From Alphaproteobacteria bacterium UBA3612 (lineage in GTDB: Bacteria > Pseudomonadota > Alphaproteobacteria > Sphingomonadales > Sphingomonadaceae): a DNA stretch of 34,327 nt. The stretch lies in NCBI GenBank assembly GCA_002375465.1, contig DFLT01000019.1, forward strand, positions 1 to 34,327. The letters are read 5' to 3'. The translations under genes and the position numbers were made by a program. This document shows positions 6,690 through 13,865 of this stretch, piece by piece (the first letter of the stretch is position 1; each line of letters begins with the position of its first letter). The notes beneath the pieces are model-generated. The model made no database searches. It was not told the origin of the DNA and saw only the letters and a list, made by a program, of their open reading frames with translations.

Positions 6690-7070
6690 TTAAACCTCCT
6701 GGGAGGCGCCGAGGGCCCCCGGGCCATTCACAAGACCCGTCAATACCTTCAGGAGCTCAGGTATGCGCTTGAAGGGCACGGTGACGCCACGCCGAGATGG
6801 CATCATCTCCTCCCCCTCCTCATACCAGATGCGGAGGTTGAGGAAGTGGCTGCCTTTGAGCCAGCACTCCTCCACGCGCAGCTCCTCGCCTCTGCGTTTT
6901 GGTAGGATGAGCAGAACATCGCTCCGAAAGGATCGCGCCTTTCCCCGCCGAAGGGGCTGACATCGCCCCGGCGCCGCAGTATGAGAAGGCGTTGAGCTTT
7001 GCTGGCCAACAGTCTTGACCCCGCGCGCGGTGCCAGCCGCGCCGGGGTTTTCGCCTTCGCTGAGGGTCAT
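6690..7070 (-). CDS. PC4/p15-family transcriptional coactivator-like protein
   Basis: The 126-residue protein ends in a PC4-like domain (about 60-120): a VLLILPKRR strand, then ELRVEECWLKGSHFLNLRIWYEE, then a RRGVTVPFKRIPELLKVLTGL helix. The PC4/p15 fold is a small dimeric single-stranded-DNA-binding domain, found in bacteria mostly in phage and mobile-element proteins. The first 55 residues are low in complexity. I chose the ATG at 7070 because it overlaps the upstream excisionase stop (ATGA) and has GGAGGGG just ahead. The frame stays open upstream to 7226, but only antisense or shifted relative to the excisionase gene. A role as single-strand-binding partner to the HUH Rep is inference. 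Confidence 0.7.
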   Translation of the reverse strand: MTLSEGENPGAAGTARGVKTVGQQSSTPSHTAAPGRCQPLRRGKARSFRSDVLLILPKRRGEELRVEECWLKGSHFLNLRIWYEEGEEMMPSRRGVTVPFKRIPELLKVLTGLVNGPGALGASQEV

Positions 7071-7240
7071 GACTGCCCCTCCTTCTCCGCGAAGGCTTTG
7101 ACGCTTGCTACGCGTACAAGGCGACGCCTCCCGATGAAGATGGCTTCCAATTTTCCAGCTTCCAGCAGCTGATAAGTTTTTGATCGCCCGATCCCGAGAG
7201 CCTGCGCGGCTTCGGGAATTGAGCAAAGCATCGTTTCCAT
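7067..7240 (-). CDS. AlpA/excisionase-type helix-turn-helix protein
   Basis: A 57-residue protein starts at the ATG at 7240 with GGAG seven bases ahead. It reads SIPEAAQALGIGRSKTYQLLEAGKLEA, then IGRRRLVRVASVKAF. This is the winged-HTH pattern of the excisionase (MerR-like, 'helix-turn-helix domain 17') family. Such proteins bend DNA at attachment sites to direct the integrase toward excision, or regulate the integrase. It is the first gene of a two-gene unit with the PC4-like protein (4-nt overlap) and lies in an integrase-bearing island, which supports an excision or regulatory role. Phased decamers lie about 80 bp upstream. Confidence 0.8.
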   Translation of the reverse strand: METMLCSIPEAAQALGIGRSKTYQLLEAGKLEAIFIGRRRLVRVASVKAFAEKEGQS

Positions 7241-7321
7241 TGACTGCTCCTTACGTCCGCCGAGATTGCGAAGGTGCGTGGCGGATGCAGGAAGATATCA
7301 ACGAGGCTGCACGATAGCGGC

Positions 7322-7361
7322 TGGAAACGGATGGAAAAGGACGGAAATGTTTGAAAACCTA
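7322..7361 (+). repeat. Four helically phased decamers (GGAAA type)
   Basis: Consecutive ten-base units read TGGAAACGGA, TGGAAAAGGA, CGGAAATGTT and TGAAAACCTA, so A-tracts recur at exactly one helical turn. They lie between the excisionase gene and the end of the 253-residue gene, overlapping its stop codon. Such phasing favours bent DNA and could hold binding sites for the HTH protein. Confidence 0.6.
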
Positions 7362-8120
7362 ATTACCAACCTTTGATATAGCTTCCATAACTCTTTTAGC
7401 GCGCCGCCGCACTTCGCTGATTGCAGGTCCCTCGCCGGTACGTGCGATGAACCATTCCGACATCATGTTTTCTATCTTTGCTTGGGCTCCGGGACCTTCC
7501 GGCAAACCGTCCGGGGTATTTGCCTGAGCAATTATGTCGATCAGGCTACCTTCCCAGTCATACTTGGGCGGTCTGCCACCTTTTTGGCTGCTTAATTTAC
7601 TCTCACTGTAAAGTCCGAACGCCTTCGTTAAACCTGCTCTATCGACATGAACGCCGATCGCCGTTCTTCTCATTACAGAAAATCTAATGGAGAAATCGAT
7701 AATGAAATCTCCACTAGCGATTTCACACAACTGAACAGATACACCAGGTGTAGAATTATCCTGAAAATTATGCGAATATTTTCCGAGTATATCAAAAAAT
7801 CCTAAGATTTCGTGGTATGCTTTGGGAGACGGAGCCGAGCTAAAATGCGTCATGTCATTATAGTGATCTTTAAATATTCCTATATCCCTAGAATCTTGCT
7901 CAACAAGTTCGCAGGACCAGTGATCGACTTTTGCGGGAATCAACGATATCAGCCGACGACAGATTGCATAAAACGCCTCTCCTTGAGAACACTGGAGCTT
8001 TGAGATCACCTCTTCCACGGCACTGGAAATCGGTATCCAATGTTCAGATGGTGACGGTACAGGTACCGAATTGTGCGAAGACAAGGTTTTAGGCTTCTTT
8101 GGTTTAGAAACAGCCATCAT
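7359..8120 (-). CDS. Hypothetical protein beside integrase
   Basis: I do not recognise the function. The 253-residue protein is soluble, with no signal peptide. The N-terminus is rich in Lys, Pro and Ser. The centre is a mixed region, and the C-terminal third starts GGRPPKYDWEGSLIDII and ends in helices with SEVRRRAKRVMEAI. I have seen this C-terminal pattern in uncharacterised proteins near integrases. The basic GRPPKYDW stretch resembles AT-hook-like DNA-binding segments. The start overlaps the integrase stop (TGATG), so it is translated after the integrase from the same message. Its base composition is clearly AT-richer than the chromosomal part, a sign of transfer. A role in integration or in protecting the element is only inferred from position. 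Confidence 0.65.
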   Translation of the reverse strand: MMAVSKPKKPKTLSSHNSVPVPSPSEHWIPISSAVEEVISKLQCSQGEAFYAICRRLISLIPAKVDHWSCELVEQDSRDIGIFKDHYNDMTHFSSAPSPKAYHEILGFFDILGKYSHNFQDNSTPGVSVQLCEIASGDFIIDFSIRFSVMRRTAIGVHVDRAGLTKAFGLYSESKLSSQKGGRPPKYDWEGSLIDIIAQANTPDGLPEGPGAQAKIENMMSEWFIARTGEGPAISEVRRRAKRVMEAISKVGN

Positions 8121-9298
8121 TTTGCGCCCTGGTGTGCCGATAATGACGCTTCGTCCCTAGCAGTAAACTTTCCCCAAGATTCCATCAGTGTTTTCCGCTT
8201 TTTTAGAAAGTCCGTACGACGGTATGCAGCCTCGACACGGTTCGACACGGCATGGGCGAGCGCGGCTTCGGCAACTTCCCCTGGAAATGCAGTTTGATCT
8301 GCAACCCAGTCACGAAAACTGGAGCGAAAGCCATGCACGGTGAACTTCAGATTCTGATCCCGCAGAATTTTGAGCAACGTCATGTCCGACAGGGGCTTCC
8401 CCCGGACCGTTCCCGGGAACACTAGGTCAGTACCGGCACGCCTTACCGCCGCAGCCCTCTGGAAAACGTCCAGTGCAGCTTCAGAAAGCGGCACGACGTG
8501 CTCTACGCCCATCTTCATCCGGACTGCTGGGATGGTCCAGGTCCTTGCATCGAGATCGATCTCTGACCAGCACGCGCCGCGAACCTCTCCTGATCTTGTT
8601 GCGGTCAGGATGAGCGCCTCGAGAGCGAGACGTCCCACGCTCAGCTGCGAACCCAGCATCTCCATGAATGCGGGGACCTGCTCATAGGGCATGGCTGCAA
8701 AATGACTGGTCTTGCGAGGCTGGCGCGGCAAGCCCTTCGTGATGGACCGCATGGGCGCCTCGGCACCCCTCCACCCCTTTGAATATGCGTAGTCCAATAC
8801 GGTGCCTATGCGCTGGCGCAAACGACGCGCGGTCTCCGGCTTCTCCAGCCAAATCTTGCTCAGGACGTCCCTCACCTGCCCCGCCTCGATGTCAGAGACC
8901 AGCATATCCCCCAGTGTCGGGAATGCGTAGGTGCGAAGCGTAGAGAGCCACTGAGCCCCATGCTTGCCGTTTTTCCACCCACGTTGCTGTTCCGCATGGA
9001 CGGCTTTCGCAAGGACTGAAAATGTGGGGATGACGTTGTTCGCCTTCTCCTTGGCGGCAATGGGATCGACCCCGGCGCGGAGCTGCCGCCGATAGTCCGC
9101 TGCGGCCTCCCGCGCTTCGGCGAGGGAGACATCTTCTAGGGATCCGAGCCCATAGTCTCGTCGGCGGCCTGCGCTCTGCAGGCGCAGAACCCAACTGCGC
9201 GATCCTGACGCTTTAACGTCCAGCATCAGACCGCGGCCGTCCTGATATCGCCCTGGCTCCCTTAGGGCCCGCACCTTCGTGGCGTTTAGCTTTCCCAT
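8117..9298 (-). CDS. int: Tyrosine recombinase, P4-type integrase
   Basis: This 393-residue protein starts with an arm-binding domain (LNATKVRALREPGRYQDGRGL... VSLAEAREAA, about 1-90), then has a SAM-like core and a catalytic domain. Visible catalytic residues are the first Arg in TATRSGEVRG, the H-x-x-R box in HGFRSSFRDW, the third histidine in ALAHAV, and the nucleophile Tyr359 in EAAYRRTD. P4-like integrases insert elements into the 3' end of tRNA genes. This gene reads away from the tRNA-Ser 142 bp upstream of its start, and the tRNA 3' end faces it. It is full length with no frameshift, so it is probably active. The next gene is translationally coupled. Confidence 0.95.
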   Translation of the reverse strand: MGKLNATKVRALREPGRYQDGRGLMLDVKASGSRSWVLRLQSAGRRRDYGLGSLEDVSLAEAREAAADYRRQLRAGVDPIAAKEKANNVIPTFSVLAKAVHAEQQRGWKNGKHGAQWLSTLRTYAFPTLGDMLVSDIEAGQVRDVLSKIWLEKPETARRLRQRIGTVLDYAYSKGWRGAEAPMRSITKGLPRQPRKTSHFAAMPYEQVPAFMEMLGSQLSVGRLALEALILTATRSGEVRGACWSEIDLDARTWTIPAVRMKMGVEHVVPLSEAALDVFQRAAAVRRAGTDLVFPGTVRGKPLSDMTLLKILRDQNLKFTVHGFRSSFRDWVADQTAFPGEVAEAALAHAVSNRVEAAYRRTDFLKKRKTLMESWGKFTARDEASLSAHQGAK

Positions 9299-9439
9299 GG
9301 ATCTGTCCCAACATCTCTCCCCACACTTTGTATCGGTTGCGGGCGAGTGTCAACGAACAGCGGCGAACATCAGCAGTGATTACCCCCTAGGGAAACGTAG
9401 ATAAATGCGTACAATGGGGGACAGCCTAAAAATGGCCAA

Positions 9440-9528
<89 letters not shown>

Positions 9529-9574
9529 GCAGAAGGGCGCTGACGCGGGCGGGCCGCGCTGATCGAAGCGCGGG

Positions 9575-9602
9575 CATATAGGGGGGATTGCCCGCTTTGC
9601 AA
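9575..9602 (-). promoter_or_regulatory. Promoter for tRNA-Ser
   Basis: On the minus strand TTGCAA (9597-9602) and TATATG (9575-9580) are separated by 16 bp. Transcription would begin about 40 bases before the tRNA. Confidence 0.6.
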
Positions 9603-9633
9603 AGGGAAAGGAACGCTGCGGCGACCACGGGCT

Positions 9634-9662
9634 TTGCAGCCGTCCCTGACCCTTCCTATATT
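9634..9662 (+). promoter_or_regulatory. Promoter for hspQ
   Basis: TTGCAG (9634-9639) and TATATT (9657-9662) are spaced by exactly 17 bp and lie 28 bp ahead of the hspQ start codon. Confidence 0.6.
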
Positions 9663-9690
9663 GCCAACAAGTAGCGAAAGGAGCGCAGCC

Positions 9691-10068
9691 ATGACCGAGA
9701 CGCCGAACCGCGGTGCCCCACGCACGTCCGCGCTCGACGCGATCGTACGCCAGGCCGCCTTTGGTATTGGCGATGTGGTGAAGCACCGCCTTTTCGATTT
9801 TCGGGGAATCATCTTTGATGTCGACCCTGAGTTCGCCAACACCGACGAATGGTGGGAGGCGATCCCCGAAGAGGTGCGCCCGAAGAAGGACCAGCCCTAT
9901 TACCATTTGCTGGCCGACAATGGACAGGATTCCTATGTCGCCTATGTCAGTCAGCAGAACCTGCTGCACGACGATAATGCCGATGATCCGATACATCCGG
10001 CCATCAGCGACATCTTCGAAAAGGCGGGTGACGGCCGCTATCGCCTGAAACCTGGGCATGCCCATTAG
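9691..10068 (+). CDS. hspQ: HspQ-family heat shock protein / hemimethylated DNA-binding-like
   Basis: The 125-residue protein contains the YccV/HspQ core: FGIGDVVKHRLFDFRGIIFDVDPEFANTDEWW, then KDQPYYHLLADN, then YVAYVSQQNLL. In enterobacteria HspQ helps degrade mutant DnaA and modulates Lon protease. In alphaproteobacteria the family is usually annotated from homology only. The ATG at 9691 is preceded by AAAGGAG at the right distance. A longer frame from 9634 starts inside the -35 box and is not used. It is a single-gene unit between tRNA-Ser and rplU. Confidence 0.88.
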   Translation: MTETPNRGAPRTSALDAIVRQAAFGIGDVVKHRLFDFRGIIFDVDPEFANTDEWWEAIPEEVRPKKDQPYYHLLADNGQDSYVAYVSQQNLLHDDNADDPIHPAISDIFEKAGDGRYRLKPGHAH

Positions 10069-10076
10069 GAATCAGG

Positions 10077-10105
10077 TTGACGCGGGGGCGGCGCTTTCCT
10101 AGGTA
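10077..10105 (+). promoter_or_regulatory. Promoter for rplU-rpmA
   Basis: TTGACG (10077-10082) and TAGGTA (10100-10105) with a 17-bp spacer. The same TTGACG box with a 17-bp spacer precedes rpmB at 32178, suggesting shared control of ribosomal genes. Confidence 0.6.
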
Positions 10106-10116
10106 ACCCCTTCGCT

Positions 10117-10157
10117 AGACAGCGCGCCGTATCGAAAGGTTCGGCCTGGCGCTGTCT
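10117..10157 (+). promoter_or_regulatory. Long leader hairpin ahead of rplU
   Basis: Arms AGACAGCGC (10117-10125) and GCGCTGTCT (10149-10157) pair perfectly, with an inner GCCG/CGGC helix, and are followed by TTTG. The hairpin lies downstream of the rplU promoter, inside the 5' leader. It may be an L21 autoregulatory site or an attenuator rather than a terminator of hspQ. Confidence 0.55.
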
Positions 10158-10192
10158 TTGTGCGTTTGAGACATATTCGTTTGGAAGACCCG

Positions 10193-10681
10193 ATGTTCGC
10201 GATCGTTCGCACGGGCGGCAAGCAGTACCGCGTTGCCGCAGACCAGAAAATCATCGTCGATCGTATCGACGGCGAAGTAGGCGACAAGATCGCCCTTGAT
10301 GACGTGCTGATGATGGCCGATGGCGGCGATCTGAAGGACGCGGCCAAGGAGGTCGTACATGCCGAAATCCTGGAGCAGGCCAAGGCCAAGAAGATCAAGG
10401 TCTTCAAGAAAAAGCGGCGCCACGGTTATCGTCGTACGCAGGGCCATCGCCAGCAGCTGACGGTGTTGCAGATCACCGGCCTGGGCGGGAAAGCCCCGGC
10501 AGCGAAGAAGGCGGCGCCTGCGAAGTCCGAAGCCGCTCCCGCCGAGGGAGAGGCAAAGGCACCTGCCAAAAAGGCTGCTTCCAAGAAATCAGCCGACGAG
10601 GGCGCGCCCGCAGCCGAAAAGAAGGCCCCCGCCAAGAAAACGGCAACGAAGAAATCCGCTCCCACGAGCGATGGCGAATAA
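10193..10681 (+). CDS. rplU: 50S ribosomal protein L21 with long basic tail
   Basis: The protein opens MFAIVRTGGKQYRV and has the L21 core to about residue 103 (RRHGYRRTQGHRQQLTVLQI). L21 binds 23S rRNA in the large subunit. Usual length is just over 100 residues; this one has 162. The extra 60 or so are a low-complexity Ala/Lys/Pro tail of AAPAK and KKAASKK type, like histone H1 tails. I placed the start at 10193 because GGAAGA lies just upstream and homology begins there, not at the upstream in-frame codon at 10160. It is followed after 16 nt by rpmA, the universal partner. Confidence 0.96.
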   Translation: MFAIVRTGGKQYRVAADQKIIVDRIDGEVGDKIALDDVLMMADGGDLKDAAKEVVHAEILEQAKAKKIKVFKKKRRHGYRRTQGHRQQLTVLQITGLGGKAPAAKKAAPAKSEAAPAEGEAKAPAKKAASKKSADEGAPAAEKKAPAKKTATKKSAPTSDGE

Positions 10682-10697
10682 GAGAGGACCCTGAACC

Positions 10698-10967
10698 ATG
10701 GCACATAAAAAAGCAGGCGGCTCCTCCCGCAACGGACGCGACAGTCCGGGTCAACGTCTTGGTGTGAAGCGTTTTGGCGGTCAGCACGTGCTGGGCGGCA
10801 ATATCCTCGTGCGTCAGCGCGGCACCAAATTCTATCCGGGCAGCAATGTCGGCATGGGCAAGGACCACACGCTGTTCGCGCTGATCGAAGGCGAAGTGAA
10901 ATTCCACGAAGGTGCGCGAGCCCGAAAGTATATTTCGGTCCTGCCGATGGCAGAAGCTGCCGAATAA
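10698..10967 (+). CDS. rpmA: 50S ribosomal protein L27
   Basis: The 89-residue protein reads MAHKKAGGSSRNGRDSPGQRLGVKRFGG, the classic L27 N-terminus that reaches the peptidyl transferase centre and contacts tRNA ends. No Firmicutes-type N-terminal cleavage extension is present. The RBS GAGAGGA lies upstream. It is cotranscribed with rplU and followed by a structured region and a terminator. Confidence 0.98.
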   Translation: MAHKKAGGSSRNGRDSPGQRLGVKRFGGQHVLGGNILVRQRGTKFYPGSNVGMGKDHTLFALIEGEVKFHEGARARKYISVLPMAEAAE

Positions 10968-10971
10968 GCGT

Positions 10972-11049
10972 GGTGACCCGCCTATAGGTCACCGGAGAGG
11001 TGACCCAGGGAGCGCAAAAGGCTTCCGCGAAAAGGGAGACGGGTCACCG
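10972..11049 (+). repeat. Alternating GGTGACC/GGTCACC elements after rpmA
   Basis: The heptamer appears as GGTGACC (10972), GGTCACC (10987), GGTGACC (10999) and GGTCACC (11042). Neighbouring copies are inverted, so 10972 can pair with 10987, or 10987 with 10999 (5-base loop), and 10999 with 11042. These pairings exclude each other. Confidence 0.6.
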
Positions 11050-11060
11050 CCTCCCTTTTT
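11030..11060 (+). terminator. Rho-independent terminator after rpmA
   Basis: AAAAGGGAG with CGG pairs across a GTCA loop with CCG and CTCCC, followed by TTTTT. The A-run on the 5' side could also make it act on the other strand. Confidence 0.8.
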
Positions 11061-11086
11061 CATTCTCCCGGGAAAGGAATTCCCGG

Positions 11087-11647
11087 ATGTTCATGGTCAC
11101 TGAAAGACTGTTCCTGCGGCCATTATGGCCCGAAGACGCAAAGACTGTGCATGAGGGGCTGGCGAATCCGGCCGTTCACCGAAATCTTGCGTCGACGCGG
11201 TCGCCCTTTCCCCTTGAGGACGCCGAACAGAAAATTGCCGCTGACTGGGCCGCGTGGCCGCAGAAGATCAGCCTTGGCATTTTTCTGCGGACGGACACCG
11301 GCCCGCATCACGTTGGTCATATCGGGTTTGGAAAACGCCCGGACAGGGATCGGGCTATCGAACTGGGCTACTGGATCGCTGAACCCTATTGGGGGCGCGG
11401 AATCGCTGTAGAGGCGGGCCGCGCCGTTCTGGAACACGCCTTCACTGCGTGGCGGCTGCCCACGCTTTCCGCTGGTCATTACACCGACAATCCCAATAGC
11501 GGTCGGGTCTTGCAAAAGCTCGGCTTCCGCAAATTGCCGATCCTGCGCCGCTATTTCAGTATACCGCGTGGGGAAGATGTAATTTGTGTGGAATATCTAC
11601 TGACCCGCGATGAATGGGCAGGCGAACGTATGGCGCTCGCCGCCTAG
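11087..11647 (+). CDS. GNAT acetyltransferase, RimJ/RimL type
   Basis: The 186-residue protein starts with TERLFLRPLWPEDAKTV, the RimJ/RimL beta-strand 1. It also has GHIGFGKRP, IELGYWIAEPYWGRGIAVEAGRAVLEHAF (the acetyl-CoA-binding loop, here GRGIA) and NPNSGRVLQKLGFRKL. It should transfer an acetyl group from acetyl-CoA to an amine, perhaps a protein N-terminus, but the substrate cannot be told. The start at 11087 has AGGAA upstream. A second ATG follows two codons later. It stands between rpmA and obgE, a position GNAT genes often hold in sphingomonads. Confidence 0.88.
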   Translation: MFMVTERLFLRPLWPEDAKTVHEGLANPAVHRNLASTRSPFPLEDAEQKIAADWAAWPQKISLGIFLRTDTGPHHVGHIGFGKRPDRDRAIELGYWIAEPYWGRGIAVEAGRAVLEHAFTAWRLPTLSAGHYTDNPNSGRVLQKLGFRKLPILRRYFSIPRGEDVICVEYLLTRDEWAGERMALAA

Positions 11648-11683
11648 TGGCGGTGGGCGGCACCCTGGGCTAAGGCGCGGCAT

Positions 11684-12721
11684 ATGCAATTTCTCGATCA
11701 GGCAAAAATCTATTTGAAATCCGGCGCCGGCGGGCCGGGTGCGGTCTCGTTCCGGCGCGAGAAATATATTCAATATGGCGGTCCAAACGGCGGCAATGGC
11801 GGGCGCGGCGGCGATGTCGTCTTTCGCGCCGTCGAAGGGCTGAACACGCTGATCGACTTTCGTTATCGGCAGCATTGGCGCGCCGCGCGGGGGAAGGGCG
11901 GTGCCGGTTCCAACCGCACGGGCGCCGGCGCCGACGACCTGATCATTGACGTGCCCGTCGGAACGCAGGTCTTTGACGAGGATCGCGAGACGCTGCTGGC
12001 CGACATGGTGGAGGTCGGTCAGCAGGTCACTGTCCTGAGGGGCGGCTTGGGCGGACGCGGCAATGCCAGTTACAAGACATCGACGAACCGCGCACCGCGC
12101 CAGTCACAGCCGGGTGAGCCGGCGGAAGAAATGTGGGTGTGGCTGCGCCTGAAGCTGCTGGCCGATGCCGGTCTGGTTGGCCTGCCCAATGCCGGCAAGT
12201 CGACATTCATGTCCGCCGTCACCAATGCCGATGCAAAAATCGGCGAATACGCCTTTACCACCACAAAGCCTCAACTGGGCGTTGTGGAGCATAAGGAGCG
12301 GTCCTTTGTCCTGGCAGACATTCCGGGGCTGATCGAAGGAGCAGCGGACGGCGTCGGCATAGGCGATCGCTTCCTGGGCCATATCGAACGTTGCCGCGTC
12401 CTTCTGCATCTGGTCGACGCGGGGCAGAATGACCCTGCGGCGGCGTATCTGACAGTGCGCGATGAACTTGCCGCCTATGGCAATGGCCTTGCCGAAAAGC
12501 AGGAGATCGTCGCCCTGACGAAATGCGACACGCTGGACGCTGAACTGATTGCCGCGCAGCGTGCCGAACTGGCGGAGGTGACAGGGAATGAGATCCACAC
12601 CGTGTCGGCCATATCCGGCGCCGGGATGACAAAGATTCTCGACATGCTGATGGAAAAGACATTTGCGGCACGCAAGGAGGATCCGGAGACAGTCGAGGAG
12701 GTCGAGGAATGGCGCCCCTAG
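11684..12721 (+). CDS. obgE: GTPase ObgE/CgtA, ribosome assembly
   Basis: This 345-residue protein has the glycine-rich Obg fold at 1-158 (MQFLDQAKIYLKSGAGGPGAVSFRREKY... GGNGGRGGDV). The GTPase domain follows, with G1 GLPNAGKST, the G2-region TTTKPQLGV, G3 DIPGLIEGA, and G4 TKCD. Obg binds the 50S subunit and links its maturation to GTP and ppGpp levels. It lacks the long C-terminal OCT domain of Gram-positive Obg, as is normal for proteobacteria. It sits downstream of rplU-rpmA, a widespread gene order, and is followed by proB after 40 nt. Confidence 0.98.
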   Translation: MQFLDQAKIYLKSGAGGPGAVSFRREKYIQYGGPNGGNGGRGGDVVFRAVEGLNTLIDFRYRQHWRAARGKGGAGSNRTGAGADDLIIDVPVGTQVFDEDRETLLADMVEVGQQVTVLRGGLGGRGNASYKTSTNRAPRQSQPGEPAEEMWVWLRLKLLADAGLVGLPNAGKSTFMSAVTNADAKIGEYAFTTTKPQLGVVEHKERSFVLADIPGLIEGAADGVGIGDRFLGHIERCRVLLHLVDAGQNDPAAAYLTVRDELAAYGNGLAEKQEIVALTKCDTLDAELIAAQRAELAEVTGNEIHTVSAISGAGMTKILDMLMEKTFAARKEDPETVEEVEEWRP

Positions 12722-12761
12722 CTGTACCTTTCTCCTTTCCCCTGACGAACGGAGAGATCCG

Positions 12762-13865
12762 GTGCCGAATCTAGAACTCCTGCCAGCACGTCTGGTCTTA
12801 AAACTGGGTTCTGCGCTGCTGGTCGACACGGCGGGCGAAGTCCGTCGGGACTGGCTGGCGACACTGATTGATGACATTGCCGATCTGCGCGCACGGGGGA
12901 CGGAGGTGATCATCGTCTCCTCCGGCGCGATTGCGCTAGGGTCGCGGCGGCTGGGACTGACGGATGGCGGGCGCGGTAGCCTGGATGACGCACAGGCGTC
13001 GGCCGCGGCGGGGCAGATCGTTTTGTCCGGTCTTTATGCCGACCTGCTGAGCGCGCGCAAACTGACGGCGGCACAGATCCTGGTAACGCTGGACGATCTT
13101 GCGGACCGGCGCCGATATTTGAACGCCAGTGCGACCTTTGCGCGGCTGTTGGCCCTGGGGGCCGTCCCCGTCGTAAATGAAAACGATTCGACGGCGACGG
13201 CGGAAATCCGCTTTGGCGACAATGACAGGCTCGCCGCCCGGGTCGGACAGGCGGCGGGCGCGGACAAGGTGTTGTTGCTGTCCAACGTGGCGGGCATTTA
13301 CGACCGCGATCCAGCCTTAGGCGGCGCCACCCTGATCAATCAGGTTGCGCCCGATGCGCAGATTGCCGCCGAACTTGGTCCTTCCTCTGGTCTCGGCAGT
13401 GGCGGAATGGCCGCCAAGGTCGAGGCCGGGCGCATCGCCGCCGCCAGCGGCATTGCATTGACGATCGCCGACGGGCGCGTGCAGCACCCGCTCAGCACAT
13501 GGCTTCAGCGGGGGACCGGCACTACTTTCCTCCCCTCGCCTGCCCCCGGCGCGCGGAAGGCGTGGCTGATCGGGCATTTGGATGCGCGCGGCACTTTGTC
13601 CATCGATGATGGTGCCCGCGCCGCTCTGTGCGAGGGCGGAAGCTTGCTCGCGGCGGGAATCAAAGGCGTTAGCGGCTCCTTTTCGCGCGGCGATGCGGTC
13701 GAGGTCCACGATCTGGACGGCGCCCTTCTTGCACGAGGCCTGATCGCCTATTCTGCCGATGAAATGCGAAAAATCGCGGGCACGCGCAGCGATGCGCAGG
13801 GCGATCTGTTGGGCTATGCTCCGCGTGCCGCCGTTGTTCACAGGAATGACTTGGTCCTCATATGA
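12762..13865 (+). CDS. proB: Glutamate 5-kinase
   Basis: ProB phosphorylates glutamate, the first step of proline synthesis. The 367-residue protein has the amino-acid kinase domain (LVLKLGSALLVD, VSSGAIALG, VPVVNENDS, FGDNDRLAARVG, GSGGMAAKVEAG) and a C-terminal PUA domain (about 280-367). The start is a GTG at 12762 with GGAGAG upstream. A frame from 12663 would overlap obgE by 60 nt and adds non-homologous residues. The stop overlaps the proA start (ATGA), so the two enzymes are translationally coupled, as expected for an unstable intermediate passed between them. Confidence 0.97.
   Translation: MPNLELLPARLVLKLGSALLVDTAGEVRRDWLATLIDDIADLRARGTEVIIVSSGAIALGSRRLGLTDGGRGSLDDAQASAAAGQIVLSGLYADLLSARKLTAAQILVTLDDLADRRRYLNASATFARLLALGAVPVVNENDSTATAEIRFGDNDRLAARVGQAAGADKVLLLSNVAGIYDRDPALGGATLINQVAPDAQIAAELGPSSGLGSGGMAAKVEAGRIAAASGIALTIADGRVQHPLSTWLQRGTGTTFLPSPAPGARKAWLIGHLDARGTLSIDDGARAALCEGGSLLAAGIKGVSGSFSRGDAVEVHDLDGALLARGLIAYSADEMRKIAGTRSDAQGDLLGYAPRAAVVHRNDLVLI

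Noticed and set aside
10117..10157. Hairpin as terminator of hspQ
   Set aside because: It follows a good promoter and has only three T after the stem, so I treat it as part of the rplU leader.
12104..12913. Minus-strand frame of 269 codons opposite obgE and proB
   Set aside because: It is a shadow of GC-rich coding sequence, with Arg/Ser-rich peptides and no ribosome site.
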